From positions 1 to 12,378 of the forward strand of contig JAUCNG010277740.1 of the NCBI GenBank assembly GCA_032353305.1: a stretch of 12,378 bases of DNA, given 5' to 3'. Under the pieces are notes generated by a model, which was not told where the DNA came from, did not search any database, and was given only the letters and a program-made list of their open reading frames with translations. This DNA comes from Cephalothrix spiralis. Lineage: Eukaryota; Nemertea; Palaeonemertea; Archinemertea; Cephalotrichidae. The translations under genes were made by a program, and so were the position numbers. Positions 1 through 8,111 of this stretch are shown here, one piece after another. Within the stretch, counting starts at the first letter, position 1. Every line of letters starts with the position of its first letter.

Positions 1-432
1 ACAGTTTGCAAATGCCTCGCTTTGGTCGATCTTTCTTTGATTATAAATAAACTGAAACTTGCAGCCAAAAAGGACATCCCAAATACGACACAAATGGCGA
101 TGAAAAATCCACCGCCAGCATTTCTAGCTATTTCTTCAACTTTGTCATCATTCGTTCTTGGTAGCGGATGATTGATGGTTGTTATTCTGTAGTTAGCATC
201 ACTTGAAAAATACTGGAGTAAGGCGGTTGACATCGCATTCATCGTAACAGCAATAGAATGATAGAATTGGCCGTTAAACATTGCGATTGCGTTTGAATCT
301 TCAAACGATCCAGCGACTAACATTTTTGTTCGGTATTTTGAAAAACTGTCAGTTCCCACTTTGATCAGATAGTCAGAGACATTTGTTGCAGTTAGGTGTT
401 TCGGTCTTCCCTCTGTTCCGGTGAATGAATTC
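1..432 (-). CDS. ABCA-type ABC transporter, exon with second-half extracellular loop and next membrane helix (partial at window edge)
   Basis: This is the fourth visible exon of the minus-strand ABCA gene. ABCA proteins are full-size ABC transporters that move lipids across or out of membranes using ATP. The acceptor reads TTATAG then GAATTC. The exon supplies the third base of a Lys codon left open by the preceding exon, then 143 codons run open to the window edge. Residues 1-106 are a polar loop with an N-glycosylation sequon (NVS at about 18-20), expected to be extracellular. Residues about 107-132 form a hydrophobic helix (FFIAICVVFGMSFLAASFSL). It is followed by IIKERSTKARHLQ, closely matching the cytoplasmic ER.SKAKHLQ motif that follows this helix in ABCA1/ABCA3-like proteins. 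No stop or frameshift is seen. The rest of the transmembrane domain, the second ATPase domain and the C terminus lie beyond position 1. The ABCA assignment is firm but the subtype is not. Confidence 0.9.
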
Positions 433-435
433 CTA

Positions 436-450
436 TAAGATAAGATAAGA
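436..450. repeat. (TAAGA)3 microsatellite forming a polypyrimidine tract
   Basis: Three TAAGA units lie directly beside the ABCA acceptor at 433-434. Read on the transcribed (minus) strand they are TCTTA repeats and so make up the pyrimidine tract of the 3' splice site. Length change here could affect splicing efficiency; that effect is inferred. Confidence 0.6.
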
Positions 451-1125
451 TAATAGTTTATTTTACATCATTATACATAATGAAATGAATACATTAGCTA
501 TAAACAAATTTATATTAGATTTGATTTTTTAAATTCTGCCAAAAGTTGGTCACAACATTCCGAATACAAAATTCCATGACTCCCCCCCCCCCCGACATCT
601 CCAGCAAATTTCGTGTCGCGACATTTTGAAAAGTCAGACGAAACATCATTTACAATCACCCAAAAATCAGTCGCGTCAAACTATTTTACCCAGACGATTT
701 CATTCACAAAATTTCATTTCCAGGGTTTTACATATTTTCCATGACACTACCCTGACAATTTGGGACAAACTTGGAATCTATGATATTTCAAGGGTTTTTA
801 GAACTGTGGTCACCTGGTTTAACCTCTAATTACTGGCTTCAATGTCTTAAACGTACTAACCACTAAATACAGCAAGCTTATGTAACTAATACTAAAGTAG
901 CAATTTAAATCAAGCGTTAATAAGAATAAAGGGAGGTACTTTAATATATCGCTAGGCTCGAGACATTTCGATGCCCTCAGCACTTGTTATAGCTTCCCTT
1001 AATAAAGATGATGCGTGCATTATCATAACGAGGTACTCGAGATAGGCTCGAGATTGACTCGTCTTTAAACTTTATGATTTTCGGGATCTCGTAATTGATG
1101 AAATCAAAAACTTCGGGATTCCGGA

Positions 1126-1133
1126 TGACGTCA
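1126..1133. promoter_or_regulatory. CRE-like palindrome TGACGTCA
   Basis: This is a full consensus CREB/ATF site in the context GATGACGTCATTAC, within an ABCA intron. Identical 8-mers occur at 9216-9223 and 12178-12185, all followed by TT or TG. Function is unproven. Confidence 0.3.
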
Positions 1134-1359
1134 TTACTAAAATGCGTAAAAAAGCTGTAAAACTCGTACTATCGTACTTAACTTTTAAAAAAACATAAAT
1201 TAATTTAAATATTAACCGACAACTGCCACTTTATGTCTAGTGGTACAGGCCAGGCCTTACACAGACAAAAAGTAGGAACCGAAATTTGTGTACGTTACTG
1301 ATACTGGAGGGTAACGCCTTCGCTGAGGCGAGGGAAAGTTAGAAGAATAATTTATGTCA

Positions 1360-1383
1360 TCGAACCGAGCGAAGCGAGGCGAG
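1360..1383 (+). repeat. 24 bp GCGAG-rich direct repeat, copy 1
   Basis: The motif begins TCGAACCGAGCG and ends GAGGCGAG. It is repeated exactly at 1551-1574, 191 bp downstream and inside the same putative element. A shortened form, CATCGAACCGAG followed by AAAATTTG, occurs at 6244-6263. There the 12-14 GCGAG-rich bases between CCGAG and AAATTTG are missing compared with copy 1. Confidence 0.75.
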
Positions 1384-1550
1384 AAATTTGTTAAAAATTA
1401 AGGGTCATAATCGCGATTTTTAAAGCACTTATGGCAATTGCCACAATTTAGATTGATAGGACACATTTTACATGTATATAGATATAGAATACATAAGAAA
1501 AAACAGTTATTTTGCGCGCTTGCTTACACAATCAATATCCAATGATGTAA

Positions 1551-1574
1551 TCGAACCGAGCGAAGCGAGGCGAG
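1551..1574 (+). repeat. 24 bp GCGAG-rich direct repeat, copy 2
   Basis: This is identical over 24 bases to 1360-1383. Such a GC-rich, CpG-bearing block stands out in the AT-rich surroundings. It could be a subrepeat of the mobile element or a protein-binding site; the sequence does not decide. Confidence 0.75.
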
Positions 1575-1761
1575 GAAAATTTTATCATTTGATTGGGTAA
1601 AAAGCCTCCATTTCCATTCTAAATAACGTTTTTTTTTAAAGTAGGAATTATTTTAAAAAGTAGGAAACCACTTTATGTAAAAAGTAGGAATACCAAGGAA
1701 AGGAGGAGGATTTTAAAAAAGTAGGACCTGTGTGAGGCCTGGTGGTAAGTCTCACACTTAC

Positions 1762-2056
1762 TTATACGCGGTAGCCCCGTTCACAGCTAAGGTACTAGGT
1801 CCATTTACTGACGAATACGGAACTTCAGTGTTCTTAAATGCGTTGAGGTTCAAGGTCAGTGGAGGATCATCTTCTTTTGTTGCAACGTTTTTTAATATGA
1901 CACAAGCCAGGATAGTAAAGAGCACGGGTACCAGTAACTGAGAGAGGGTAAAAACCCAATTCCTCATTGTATGGATTATCTTTTTGATAAACATTGCCTT
2001 GAATTGTTGCAGGACCAGTGCAGGTCCAGTGTTGTATTCCAAATTCAAATCAACCT
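1762..2056 (-). CDS. ABCA-type ABC transporter, exon starting the second transmembrane domain
   Basis: This is the third visible exon. The acceptor TACTTTCAG precedes AGGTTGAT; the exon completes a Glu codon from the small upstream exon, runs 97 codons, and ends TATAA before GTAAGT (phase 2). It opens with an amphipathic stretch (residues about 15-33, VLQQFKAMFIKKIIHTMRNW) followed by a membrane helix at about residues 34-54 (VFTLSQLLVPVLFTILACVIL). This is the pattern at the start of the second transmembrane half of ABCA proteins, where a basic 'F.A.F.KR..H..R' run leads into the first helix. The remainder (KNVATKEDDPP onward) begins the large extracellular loop that continues in the next exon. 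Phase agreement with both neighbours supports the exact boundaries. Confidence 0.9.
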
Positions 2057-2377
2057 CTGAAAGTAAAAGTTACGGCATTGTTATTTTTTTTCTGATTAGA
2101 CATAGGACTATATTCGGGGAGCCATGTATAGTGTCAATAATGTAAGAAATTCAAAGTCCGCAAGCCTAAAAGATTTTGCGTTTTTTATAGCAATTTTAAA
2201 AAAATAATTAAAAATAGTTATAGACAACGAAATAATTTACATCAAAGTTGCTAATCTAGAGAGACTTTTGCTCTCTTTAATGCAAAAAAACTGAATCTGA
2301 TCCGACACTTATTTCTATTACAAATCATCGATTATGCCCGGTTCATTCATTTGGTTCAAAACTCACAAATTCGAACG

Positions 2378-2419
2378 CACTCGGTGAGTCTGCGGCAACA
2401 CTCGGTGAGTCTGCGGCAA
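2378..2419 (+). repeat. Two tandem copies of a 21 bp unit
   Basis: The unit CACTCGGTGAGTCTGCGGCA plus A occurs twice with no mismatch (2378-2398 and 2399-2419). Perfect identity indicates a recent local duplication. It lies in a more GC-balanced stretch (about 2340-2700) that may be an old repeat insertion. Confidence 0.85.
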
Positions 2420-3666
2420 TTTCCGTACAACGGAATCCCGAAATTCCGGCAGCATTCGGAAAAATACAGGATTGCAGATTTGAAGTTATCAAAGCAAGAA
2501 AAATTGCTTCAAAGAAATCCAAAAGCGGGTCACATGGAGACTTTCCCAGAGACGCCAATTTTGTGTTCCGAAATTTGCCGGAAACGAAAATAAATAGACA
2601 AAAATCGTTGAAGTTAACACAACTGGAAGTACGACAAAGTTGCACAGACATTTTTTCCGGCATTTAGAACGGAAATGCACAAGCTTGGAAGTCTGGGACA
2701 TGCGCAGACTGGGTAGCCTGTAATCAGAAGTAGAGTTTTTTTCTTCTTTTATGGAAAACTTTATTACAAACTAAAATACTGGCGTCTCAAGCCAGACTAA
2801 ACTAACTACTTCGGGCGGGAATTTTTTTTATTGCATAGGCATATACATTATTTATATAATATTCTCTCGACTATGCTTGTTTTTTCGAGTCATATATTTG
2901 TCCTGCACATTTAATCAATAAACTACTCTCTTGTTCAATTTACCAACATGTAGTTAGGCTAGCCAGCACAATAGAGTCATTGCTCTTTACACTCTGATCC
3001 CTCTTTCGGGCAAATCGGAAGTTTACAACTACTTTCACCATGTTAAAGCCCTTCTCCCTTGTTAGAAACATTAATCTATGTACATGTGTACTATAATGTT
3101 AATTTATTTTACAATTCAGATAACCAGAAAGCTACATGGAAATAATTTCAACAGTTATAGTTAAAACAGACACTTTCAATTCTGAAATAACACCTTTTTA
3201 ATTAATTAGATTACGGATTCATCTCTCTCAAAATGTCGAGCGGCCAGGGTAAAGAAATTATTTTCATATATAGTTATATTACTTGTTAGTCGGGGAAACT
3301 CAGCAGCGGGTAAAATTTAAATAAAATTTAGAAAATCGCTTAGATTTATTGCTTTTGAGGAACAATTCCCACAAACGGGTAGTTAGTTGAAAAAACTATA
3401 TTCTTTCGCTTCAATTAATCGCCCCATTAAGTTATTTGTGAGATCGCGCGGCGGAGCTCGCCAAAGGGCCGGGGGGTCTTTTTGCATACTAACAAACGGG
3501 ATACAAGTATTTAAGATTACACGCACAACAAAGTTCGAAATTTTTTATACCTCGTTTTAAACTTCTTTTCAATTTCAGAGAATAGAAATATCTAGCGGAT
3601 GACCATAGAAAAATAAATTTTAATTTGCGATGACTGTTTCGCTCTTTTTTATAAATCCACAATACG

Positions 3667-3687
3667 CGGCGGCGGCGGCGGCGGCGG
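3667..3687 (+). repeat. (CGG)7 microsatellite
   Basis: Seven uninterrupted CGG units sit in a strongly AT-rich intron. No exon or CpG-rich promoter is visible around it. Confidence 0.9.
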
Positions 3688-4373
3688 GAAATAATATTTA
3701 GTTTTATTTTTCGAAAAGTCTAAGCTGCGGATCCGTAATGCAATTCTACATAAAGCAGTGTATTCGCCATATTTGATATTTTATCTCAACTATCATATCA
3801 TACTTAAAGCTAGTATCAATCAATGCTAAAATCATTGTAGTATTTAAGATAAAGATATATGTTGGTTATTCGTGCAATAAGCCTATACGTCTTGGGTCTT
3901 GTGCCATAAAAACTTACCAGCATTTGTAAATTTTAATATGGTTCGAGTCAAACTCGTGCTGTAACTCTTTTATGATACTCGACCCATTACGTATAGGCTA
4001 TATATAATTTCTTTGGATTAGGTGGATATAGGATTTTAATCATCAATGGTGATATTAGCGGAATTTCCTTTCTGATGGTTAATCATTAGCAGAGGTTAAT
4101 CATGTTTACTCTAGTAAACGAGAGGTTAGTCTATGTACCATGTATTTTAGAATAGTGCATTCATGAATTAATTTATGTACATGTAGAAGGAATATGGAAC
4201 GTATTTTGCGCTTTTTTGCGATTAAAGGAAAATAGTTAATTCCAGTCTTTTCAAAATTCACAATCTGTAAAATCTCTTCCTCTCCAAAATTAATAAAACC
4301 GCATCCTGATCAAACACTTAATTTTTATCCAAATCATTAATTTTCTAAAACCTTTTTGTCCCGTTCATTCAAG

Positions 4374-4539
4374 TTCATTCGCTCAAAATACTTCCTTGAC
4401 CGAAATCCGAATATCTTCGGTAAACTTCGGAAGAGCAACATTTCATTTCCGGCATGTCGGAATTTCCTTTTTTATGGAAATCCCCGATGATTCGCTGTTG
4501 GGTTTCGGTCTAGGACTAGGATATTTTTGAGCGAGTGAA
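4374..4539. repeat. Imperfect inverted-repeat (hairpin/MITE-like) element, about 165 bp
   Basis: The left arm TTCATTCGCTCAAAATA (4374-4390) matches the reverse complement of TATTTTTGAGCGAGTGAA (4522-4539) with one mismatch and one extra A. Pairing resumes inward with CCTTGACCGAAATCC on the left against the complement of GGGTTTCGGTCTAGG on the right, giving arms of about 35-40 bases. There is no coding capacity. It is probably a small non-autonomous element or fold-back repeat; no clear target duplication was found. Confidence 0.6.
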
Positions 4540-4888
4540 AGGGGGAAAACGGTCATAGAAATCGACGATTTGGGTATAAGAATCATGTGTATAATAGGGA
4601 TGCATTTTATGCATTTGAGAGAAGGGAGTAAAAATTTGGAATTTTAAAACGAATGAAAATAATGGAAAAAACTGGAGAGGAAAAACATTACGGCTCAATA
4701 ATAATTAAATATTAATGAATTATTAATTTTTTTTATCAATTTTCTCTTTATAAACTTTAATTATATTTTTATTACTGAACACCCAAAATGGGAGTGATTT
4801 GCCCCTCGGATAAACTGTTACAGTTATATTGAACTTTGAAAATCGCAAAAAATATTTTATATTCATTCTACTATAAATATAAATTCGT

Positions 4889-4902
4889 TATACCATGGTA
4901 TA
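4889..4902. repeat. Perfect 14 bp palindrome TATACCATGGTATA
   Basis: The sequence equals its own reverse complement, and its left 10 bases recur at 4910-4919. No function is assigned. Confidence 0.7.
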
Positions 4903-5178
4903 GGGTATTTATACCATGGCTAAGCAGCAATCAGAAGAGAGGATCTACACTGTGTATAAATAATAGATATTTTATAGCAGATTATAGGTTATTATCATCT
5001 GGAAAAATGTGTCTCCATATTTAATTACCGAGAGTGTTGTCTTTTTCGACGAGGTCATTTCTACTACCTGCAGTAGACATATTGCTACCTTCTAAACATA
5101 ATAAAAAAAATCTAATTAACATTTATAAGTTATGTATAACTACATTATTAGTGACTCACTAATATTACAAGCATTAAA

Positions 5179-5502
5179 CAGTGCGGGCACCCGCCCCATC
5201 AACCCTATTATGTTCAAGTTTTTCCGAAATGGAATGGGTAATTTTTTTTCTTTGTATAAGGGGCCTTATAAGGGGCCTTATAAGGGGCCCTTAAATCACT
5301 TTTTTCTGATCTGTATGAATCAGTTAATTTCAATTGGGTTTGACTTATTGTGGGGGCCCAGGGCAAATAAAATATTTTCCCCCTCAAATTGGGTCGGACC
5401 CTTTGGAAAATATAAACTTGAACGAAGAATTTTCACTAGCTTTCAGAAAATTAAAGAGTTGAAAGGGCCCGCACTTCTGGGTAGCGTGGAAACTCGGGTC
5501 TG
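5179..5502. mobile_element. Probable hAT-like non-autonomous DNA element (about 324 bp)
   Basis: The element starts CAGTGCGGGC and ends in CTG, the termini typical of hAT elements. It is flanked by an imperfect 9 bp duplication, AGCATTAAA (5170-5178) and AGCATTGAA (5503-5511). Near the right end, GCCCGCACTT (5468-5477) is the inverted copy of AGTGCGGGC at the left. The interior has GGGCCC and GGGGCCT blocks with T/A-rich runs, a composition I associate with non-autonomous hAT repeats in animal genomes. There is no transposase frame. The open frame at 5132-5503 spans it but looks accidental. The exact right end is uncertain because the inverted repeat lies about 25 bases inside. Confidence 0.5.
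5255..5290 (+). repeat. Three tandem copies of a 12 bp unit TATAAGGGGCCT
   Basis: Two exact units are followed by a third ending in CCC in place of CCT. The array is inside the putative hAT-like element. Confidence 0.9.
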
Positions 5503-5983
5503 AGCATTGAATACAGCATCGTTCCCAGGGTCCTATATCATACTTCATAATGTACATATTACCGTTATTATATTTGGCTCGAAAGAGTGAGGATGCATTG
5601 AATACCCTTTGTAAGTTTAAGATCAGGAATACGAAATGAAATTTATATTTTCTTGCACTTTGATTCTGATTCCAAAATATTTCAAACACCTGTCGTAAAA
5701 ATAATCGATTTCTAAAACGGATTTCTACGCGACTTTTTGACGGAATCGAATCAGGCTTTTTGTATGGTATAGCGGGAAATTGCACCCAGCTAGCGATGTA
5801 TTGCTTTGATTATGATAAGGTCAATTAAGAAGCAGCGTGATGAATTTTCAAAGTTTGCTTGAAAATAAAAACATTTCATTTCATTTTCCTCTGTATATTT
5901 TCCTGATATTGGCATTCGTTTCATTTGGTAAAAAACATTCGGTAAAAACACACCGTTCGTTCGATACCGAAAATAACACTTAC

Positions 5984-6066
5984 CAAATTTTTCAGTATCT
6001 TTACCATTACCATTCACATTTTTGCCATTCGCCGCTTCATCCTCGTCCACAGAATCTTCGCTTACT
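5984..6066 (-). CDS. ABCA-type ABC transporter, small linker exon
   Basis: This 83 nt exon lies between the acceptor ATATTTCAG and the donor GTAAGT. One base completes the Lys codon opened by the upstream exon, 27 codons follow, and a final G opens a Glu codon completed by the downstream exon. The peptide begins VSEDSVDEDEAANG and continues with Asn-Gly-Lys repeats. It is acidic and low in complexity, with no membrane segment. It directly follows EEVFLK at the end of the first nucleotide-binding half, where ABCA proteins carry a variable cytoplasmic linker of the EEVFLKV(G/S)E.S type. The exon is short, but its phase fits on both sides, so it is well supported. Confidence 0.85.
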
Positions 6067-7290
6067 CTGAAATATAAAAGACACCGATGTAAAATCTTTA
6101 GGTACGAGAATTTCAAGATGAAAACTTACGAACCAAAATTCAGAAGCTTTTTACAATTAATTGTATAGGTAAATCATAAGAAACACTTGGTCTGTAAACC
6201 TATCAATTAAAAAAGCCCTTGCTGCCTGTGGTAACTCTGTTTTCATCGAACCGAGAAAATTTGTAAATCAATTTGTACAGGATTCCAATATTAAATGAAG
6301 TTATGGTAATTAATTTTACCAATTGAATGATCGAAATAAGTTTCAAAATATTAACAGATGATAGATATTGATGAGAATATTGCTCTTGTATTGAAACTCA
6401 TTTTTTAGTAGTTACCGCGCTTTACCTTCTTACGGCAGAATGGTGCAAAATATGTAACGTAGCACTAAACTGAAGGTATCGTAGGTTGCAACTGAATTGC
6501 GGTAGGCTTTAAAAAACTATTTTGGTGAATGTTTTGTCTAAAATATAGGAACTCTGACAGGCAAGGGTTGGTACGCGGCGCAATCTTATCACTAGGAACG
6601 AGTGCTATCCCATACTATGTTAGATTAGAGCAACCAGGGTTCGGAAATTTAACCTAGTAAGGAAATACAGGAGGTTTTCATGAAATATTAGCATAGCTAC
6701 AAACAATTTTAAGTTAGAAGTCCGACCCACAAGGTCTTCATTCTTCGATCAATGATCAGTAGACTGGTCTACTGCTTGAATACGGTCATTTTTTATACGG
6801 AAAAATGTAATTGTATAGGAATTGACATAGGGCGAGCTGACTTTTCAACTTGGACATAAAAAATCTTAACAGTAGGCGGAATCCAAGCATAACTATTCAA
6901 AATACATTGTGGAATTCGTCAAATTTATGACATAAAGTCAACAAACCTTTAACAAGATCGAATCCTTTATACAACTTTTTTTATAAGGGACGAGATCTTA
7001 TTTATCGACCTGCCTTGTATTTAACAAAAATAGTATTTGAATGAATTGAAGTGTTAGGCATGATTTAACATTTATTCCCTACTACGGCTTTGTGCTTTTA
7101 TTTAAAAAAACATTGTACAACTATATAATAAACCTGAAAAGACATAGCTAGGCCAGCAAACACACCACCATAACAACAAAACTGATCAAAACGTATAGTG
7201 ATACATCTTTTTACCATAGGACTGATAAGACGTTTTTTAATTGAATATTGACAATATAATGTTTTCTTATATGTATGCATCCTTTTATAG

Positions 7291-7311
7291 GAACTAGAGA
7301 GTAGAGAACAG
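7291..7311 (+). other. Candidate 5' UTR exon (or micro-exon) of the kinase-TPR gene
   Basis: GAGAACAG followed by GTAAGTTATT (donor 7312-7317) is a near-ideal 5' splice site about 0.8 kb upstream of the kinase start exon, whose acceptor lies at 8107-8108. CCTTTTATAG immediately before 7291 could itself act as an acceptor, giving a 21 nt exon. Otherwise the exon starts further upstream at an unknown transcription start. Joined to 8109, the 21 bases read open in the kinase frame, and a TAG at 7288-7290 would close that frame if the exon extended upstream. The ATG at 8112 therefore remains the likely start. This is a prediction from splice signals only. Confidence 0.35.
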
Positions 7312-8108
7312 GTAAGTTATTTAATATCTTATTAGCTATTTATTGATAATTCGTATTTATGCTTGGAAATATATGAAGATTTCTTTTTAATTTTTTGATT
7401 CGTCGACAAATCCAATAATGCGACATTTGGTCAAAAAATGTCAACAAATGGACTGGGTTTTGAGATATCCTGAGTCTACTCGATGTAGGTGTAGGTCATA
7501 TTGGGGCGGGTGTCTGTTTCACATCTTAAAATATAAATTTAGGCATTTTTACGTCTTTACATTATAAATTTAGGCCTTTTACGTCTTACGGTTAACAAAA
7601 CGTTTTACAGTTTACGTCGAATGTAATTTTACGCTTTAGGTTTACATTGAAATGAACCGCCATTTTACGTCATACGATATAAATCGTTTTAAGGTTTTCA
7701 TTTACGTTATAATGTCATTTTACGGTTTACATTTACGAAAGATCGCATTTTACGAAATGTAATGCCATTATACGCTTTACGTAAATCGTCATTCCGTTTA
7801 CGTTAAAGTGAAAGGCTATTTTACGTCTTACGATATATATTAAGGCCGTTTTACGTCTTTAATATACCCTTTTACGATAGCGAAAAAGACCACTTTACGC
7901 CTTACGATATACCCCAATATGACCCTCGTAGATCATTGTAACCAGAGTACCGCCAATTTTGGCGGTCAAAAAATACATGTTCTCGAAATTGTCAAACCCT
8001 TTCAAATTATATTTTCTAAAACCATTAAATTGGACCCTACAAAATTTTTGGATTTAACCTATACATATGCATATTTATTAAACTCAGTTTCTGTTTTGGT
8101 CCTTTCAG
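7312..8108 (+). other. Probable 5' intron of the kinase-TPR gene
   Basis: The 3' end is a strong acceptor, TTTTGGTCCTTTCAG at 8094-8108, only 3 bases before the ATG. The matching donor is proposed at 7312. Most of the interior is the TTTTACG-rich repeat block. If no upstream exon exists, the acceptor could instead receive a trans-spliced leader. The open frame at 7919-8119 runs through the acceptor and is not credible. Confidence 0.45.
7540..7912 (+). repeat. Degenerate TTTTACG(TCTTACGATATA) repeat block
   Basis: The pentamer TTACG occurs about 18 times in roughly 370 bp. The best copies read TTTTACGTCTTACGATATA (near 7574, 7819 and 7892), often preceded by AGGC or GCCRTT. Spacing between TTTTACG cores varies from about 17 to 37 bases, so it is a decayed or irregular minisatellite, not a clean tandem array. 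It lies about 200 bp upstream of the kinase start codon, probably within its first intron or promoter region. Confidence 0.75.
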
Positions 8109-8111
8109 AAA

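Larger units (their letters stand above)
1246..1742. mobile_element. Putative miniature inverted-repeat DNA transposon (about 0.5 kb)
   Basis: CCAGGCCTTACACAG at 1250-1264 is matched in reverse complement by CTGTGTGAGGCCTGG at 1728-1742 (14 of 15 bases). Possible target duplication: TGGTA immediately outside both ends (1241-1245 and 1743-1747). The match can be extended to TAGTGGTA / TGGTGGTA, but then the right end shifts into the inverted repeat. The interior has no transposase frame. It carries subterminal AAAGTAGGA copies (near 1269, 1639, 1659, 1681 and 1717) and two copies of a 24 bp GCGAG-rich motif. A CAG start is compatible with the hAT superfamily, but the superfamily is not established and the left end is ambiguous by about 4 bases. 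Confidence 0.5.
433..1761 (-). other. ABCA intron (1329 bp)
   Basis: The intron is bounded on the minus strand by the donor GTAAGT (1761-1756) and acceptor AG (434-433), and it joins codons in phase 2. It is AT-rich and no coding exon was found. It holds a 12-base C run (582-593), a direct repeat TAGGCTCGAGA at 953-963 and 1043-1053, a TGACGTCA palindrome at 1126-1133, and an inverted-repeat element at 1246-1742. The stretch of about 560-760 has several TTCCATGAC / TTTCATTTCCAGG phrases that look like decayed interspersed repeat, without clear ends. An open frame at 626-829 has no recognisable protein character. Confidence 0.8.
2057..5983 (-). other. ABCA intron (3927 bp)
   Basis: The intron is bounded on the minus strand by the donor GTAAGT (5983-5978) and acceptor AG (2058-2057). 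It contains no supported gene. Recognisable contents are a 21 bp tandem duplication (2378-2419), a GC-rich patch (about 3443-3476), a CGG microsatellite (3667-3687), a 7 bp-arm hairpin GTTTACT/AGTAAAC (4104-4119), an inverted-repeat element (4374-4539), a 14 bp palindrome (4889-4902), and a probable hAT-like miniature element (5179-5502). The motif TTCCGGCA or its complement recurs at 2444, 2576, 2655 and 4447, suggesting that the 2340-2700 and 4370-4540 stretches derive from related repeats. The rest is AT-rich with no visible structure. Confidence 0.8.

Noticed and set aside
626-829. Plus-strand 67-codon frame in the ABCA intron
   Set aside because: There is no recognisable domain, splice context or codon signal. 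The stretch reads like a decayed repeat with TTCCATGAC phrases.
1732-1941. Plus-strand 69-codon frame
   Set aside because: It is the antisense shadow of the ABCA exon at 1762-2056.
2343-2701. Open frames on both strands around the 21 bp tandem duplication
   Set aside because: Frames on opposite strands overlap almost fully and have no domain signature. A locally higher GC content with fewer stops explains them.
5132-5503. Plus-strand 123-codon frame with a KGPYKGPYKGP repeat
   Set aside because: The repeat is just the translated 12 bp tandem unit, and the frame coincides with a probable non-autonomous mobile element.
5790-6116. Minus-strand 108-codon frame treated as one continuous coding region
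   Set aside because: Only 5984-6066 is coding. Splice sites on both sides and phase agreement with the neighbouring ABCA exons show the rest is intron.
7503-7510. GGGGCGGG box as a promoter element for the nested gene
   Set aside because: It is a single GC box with no TATA or initiator at a fitting distance, and it probably lies downstream of the proposed first exon.
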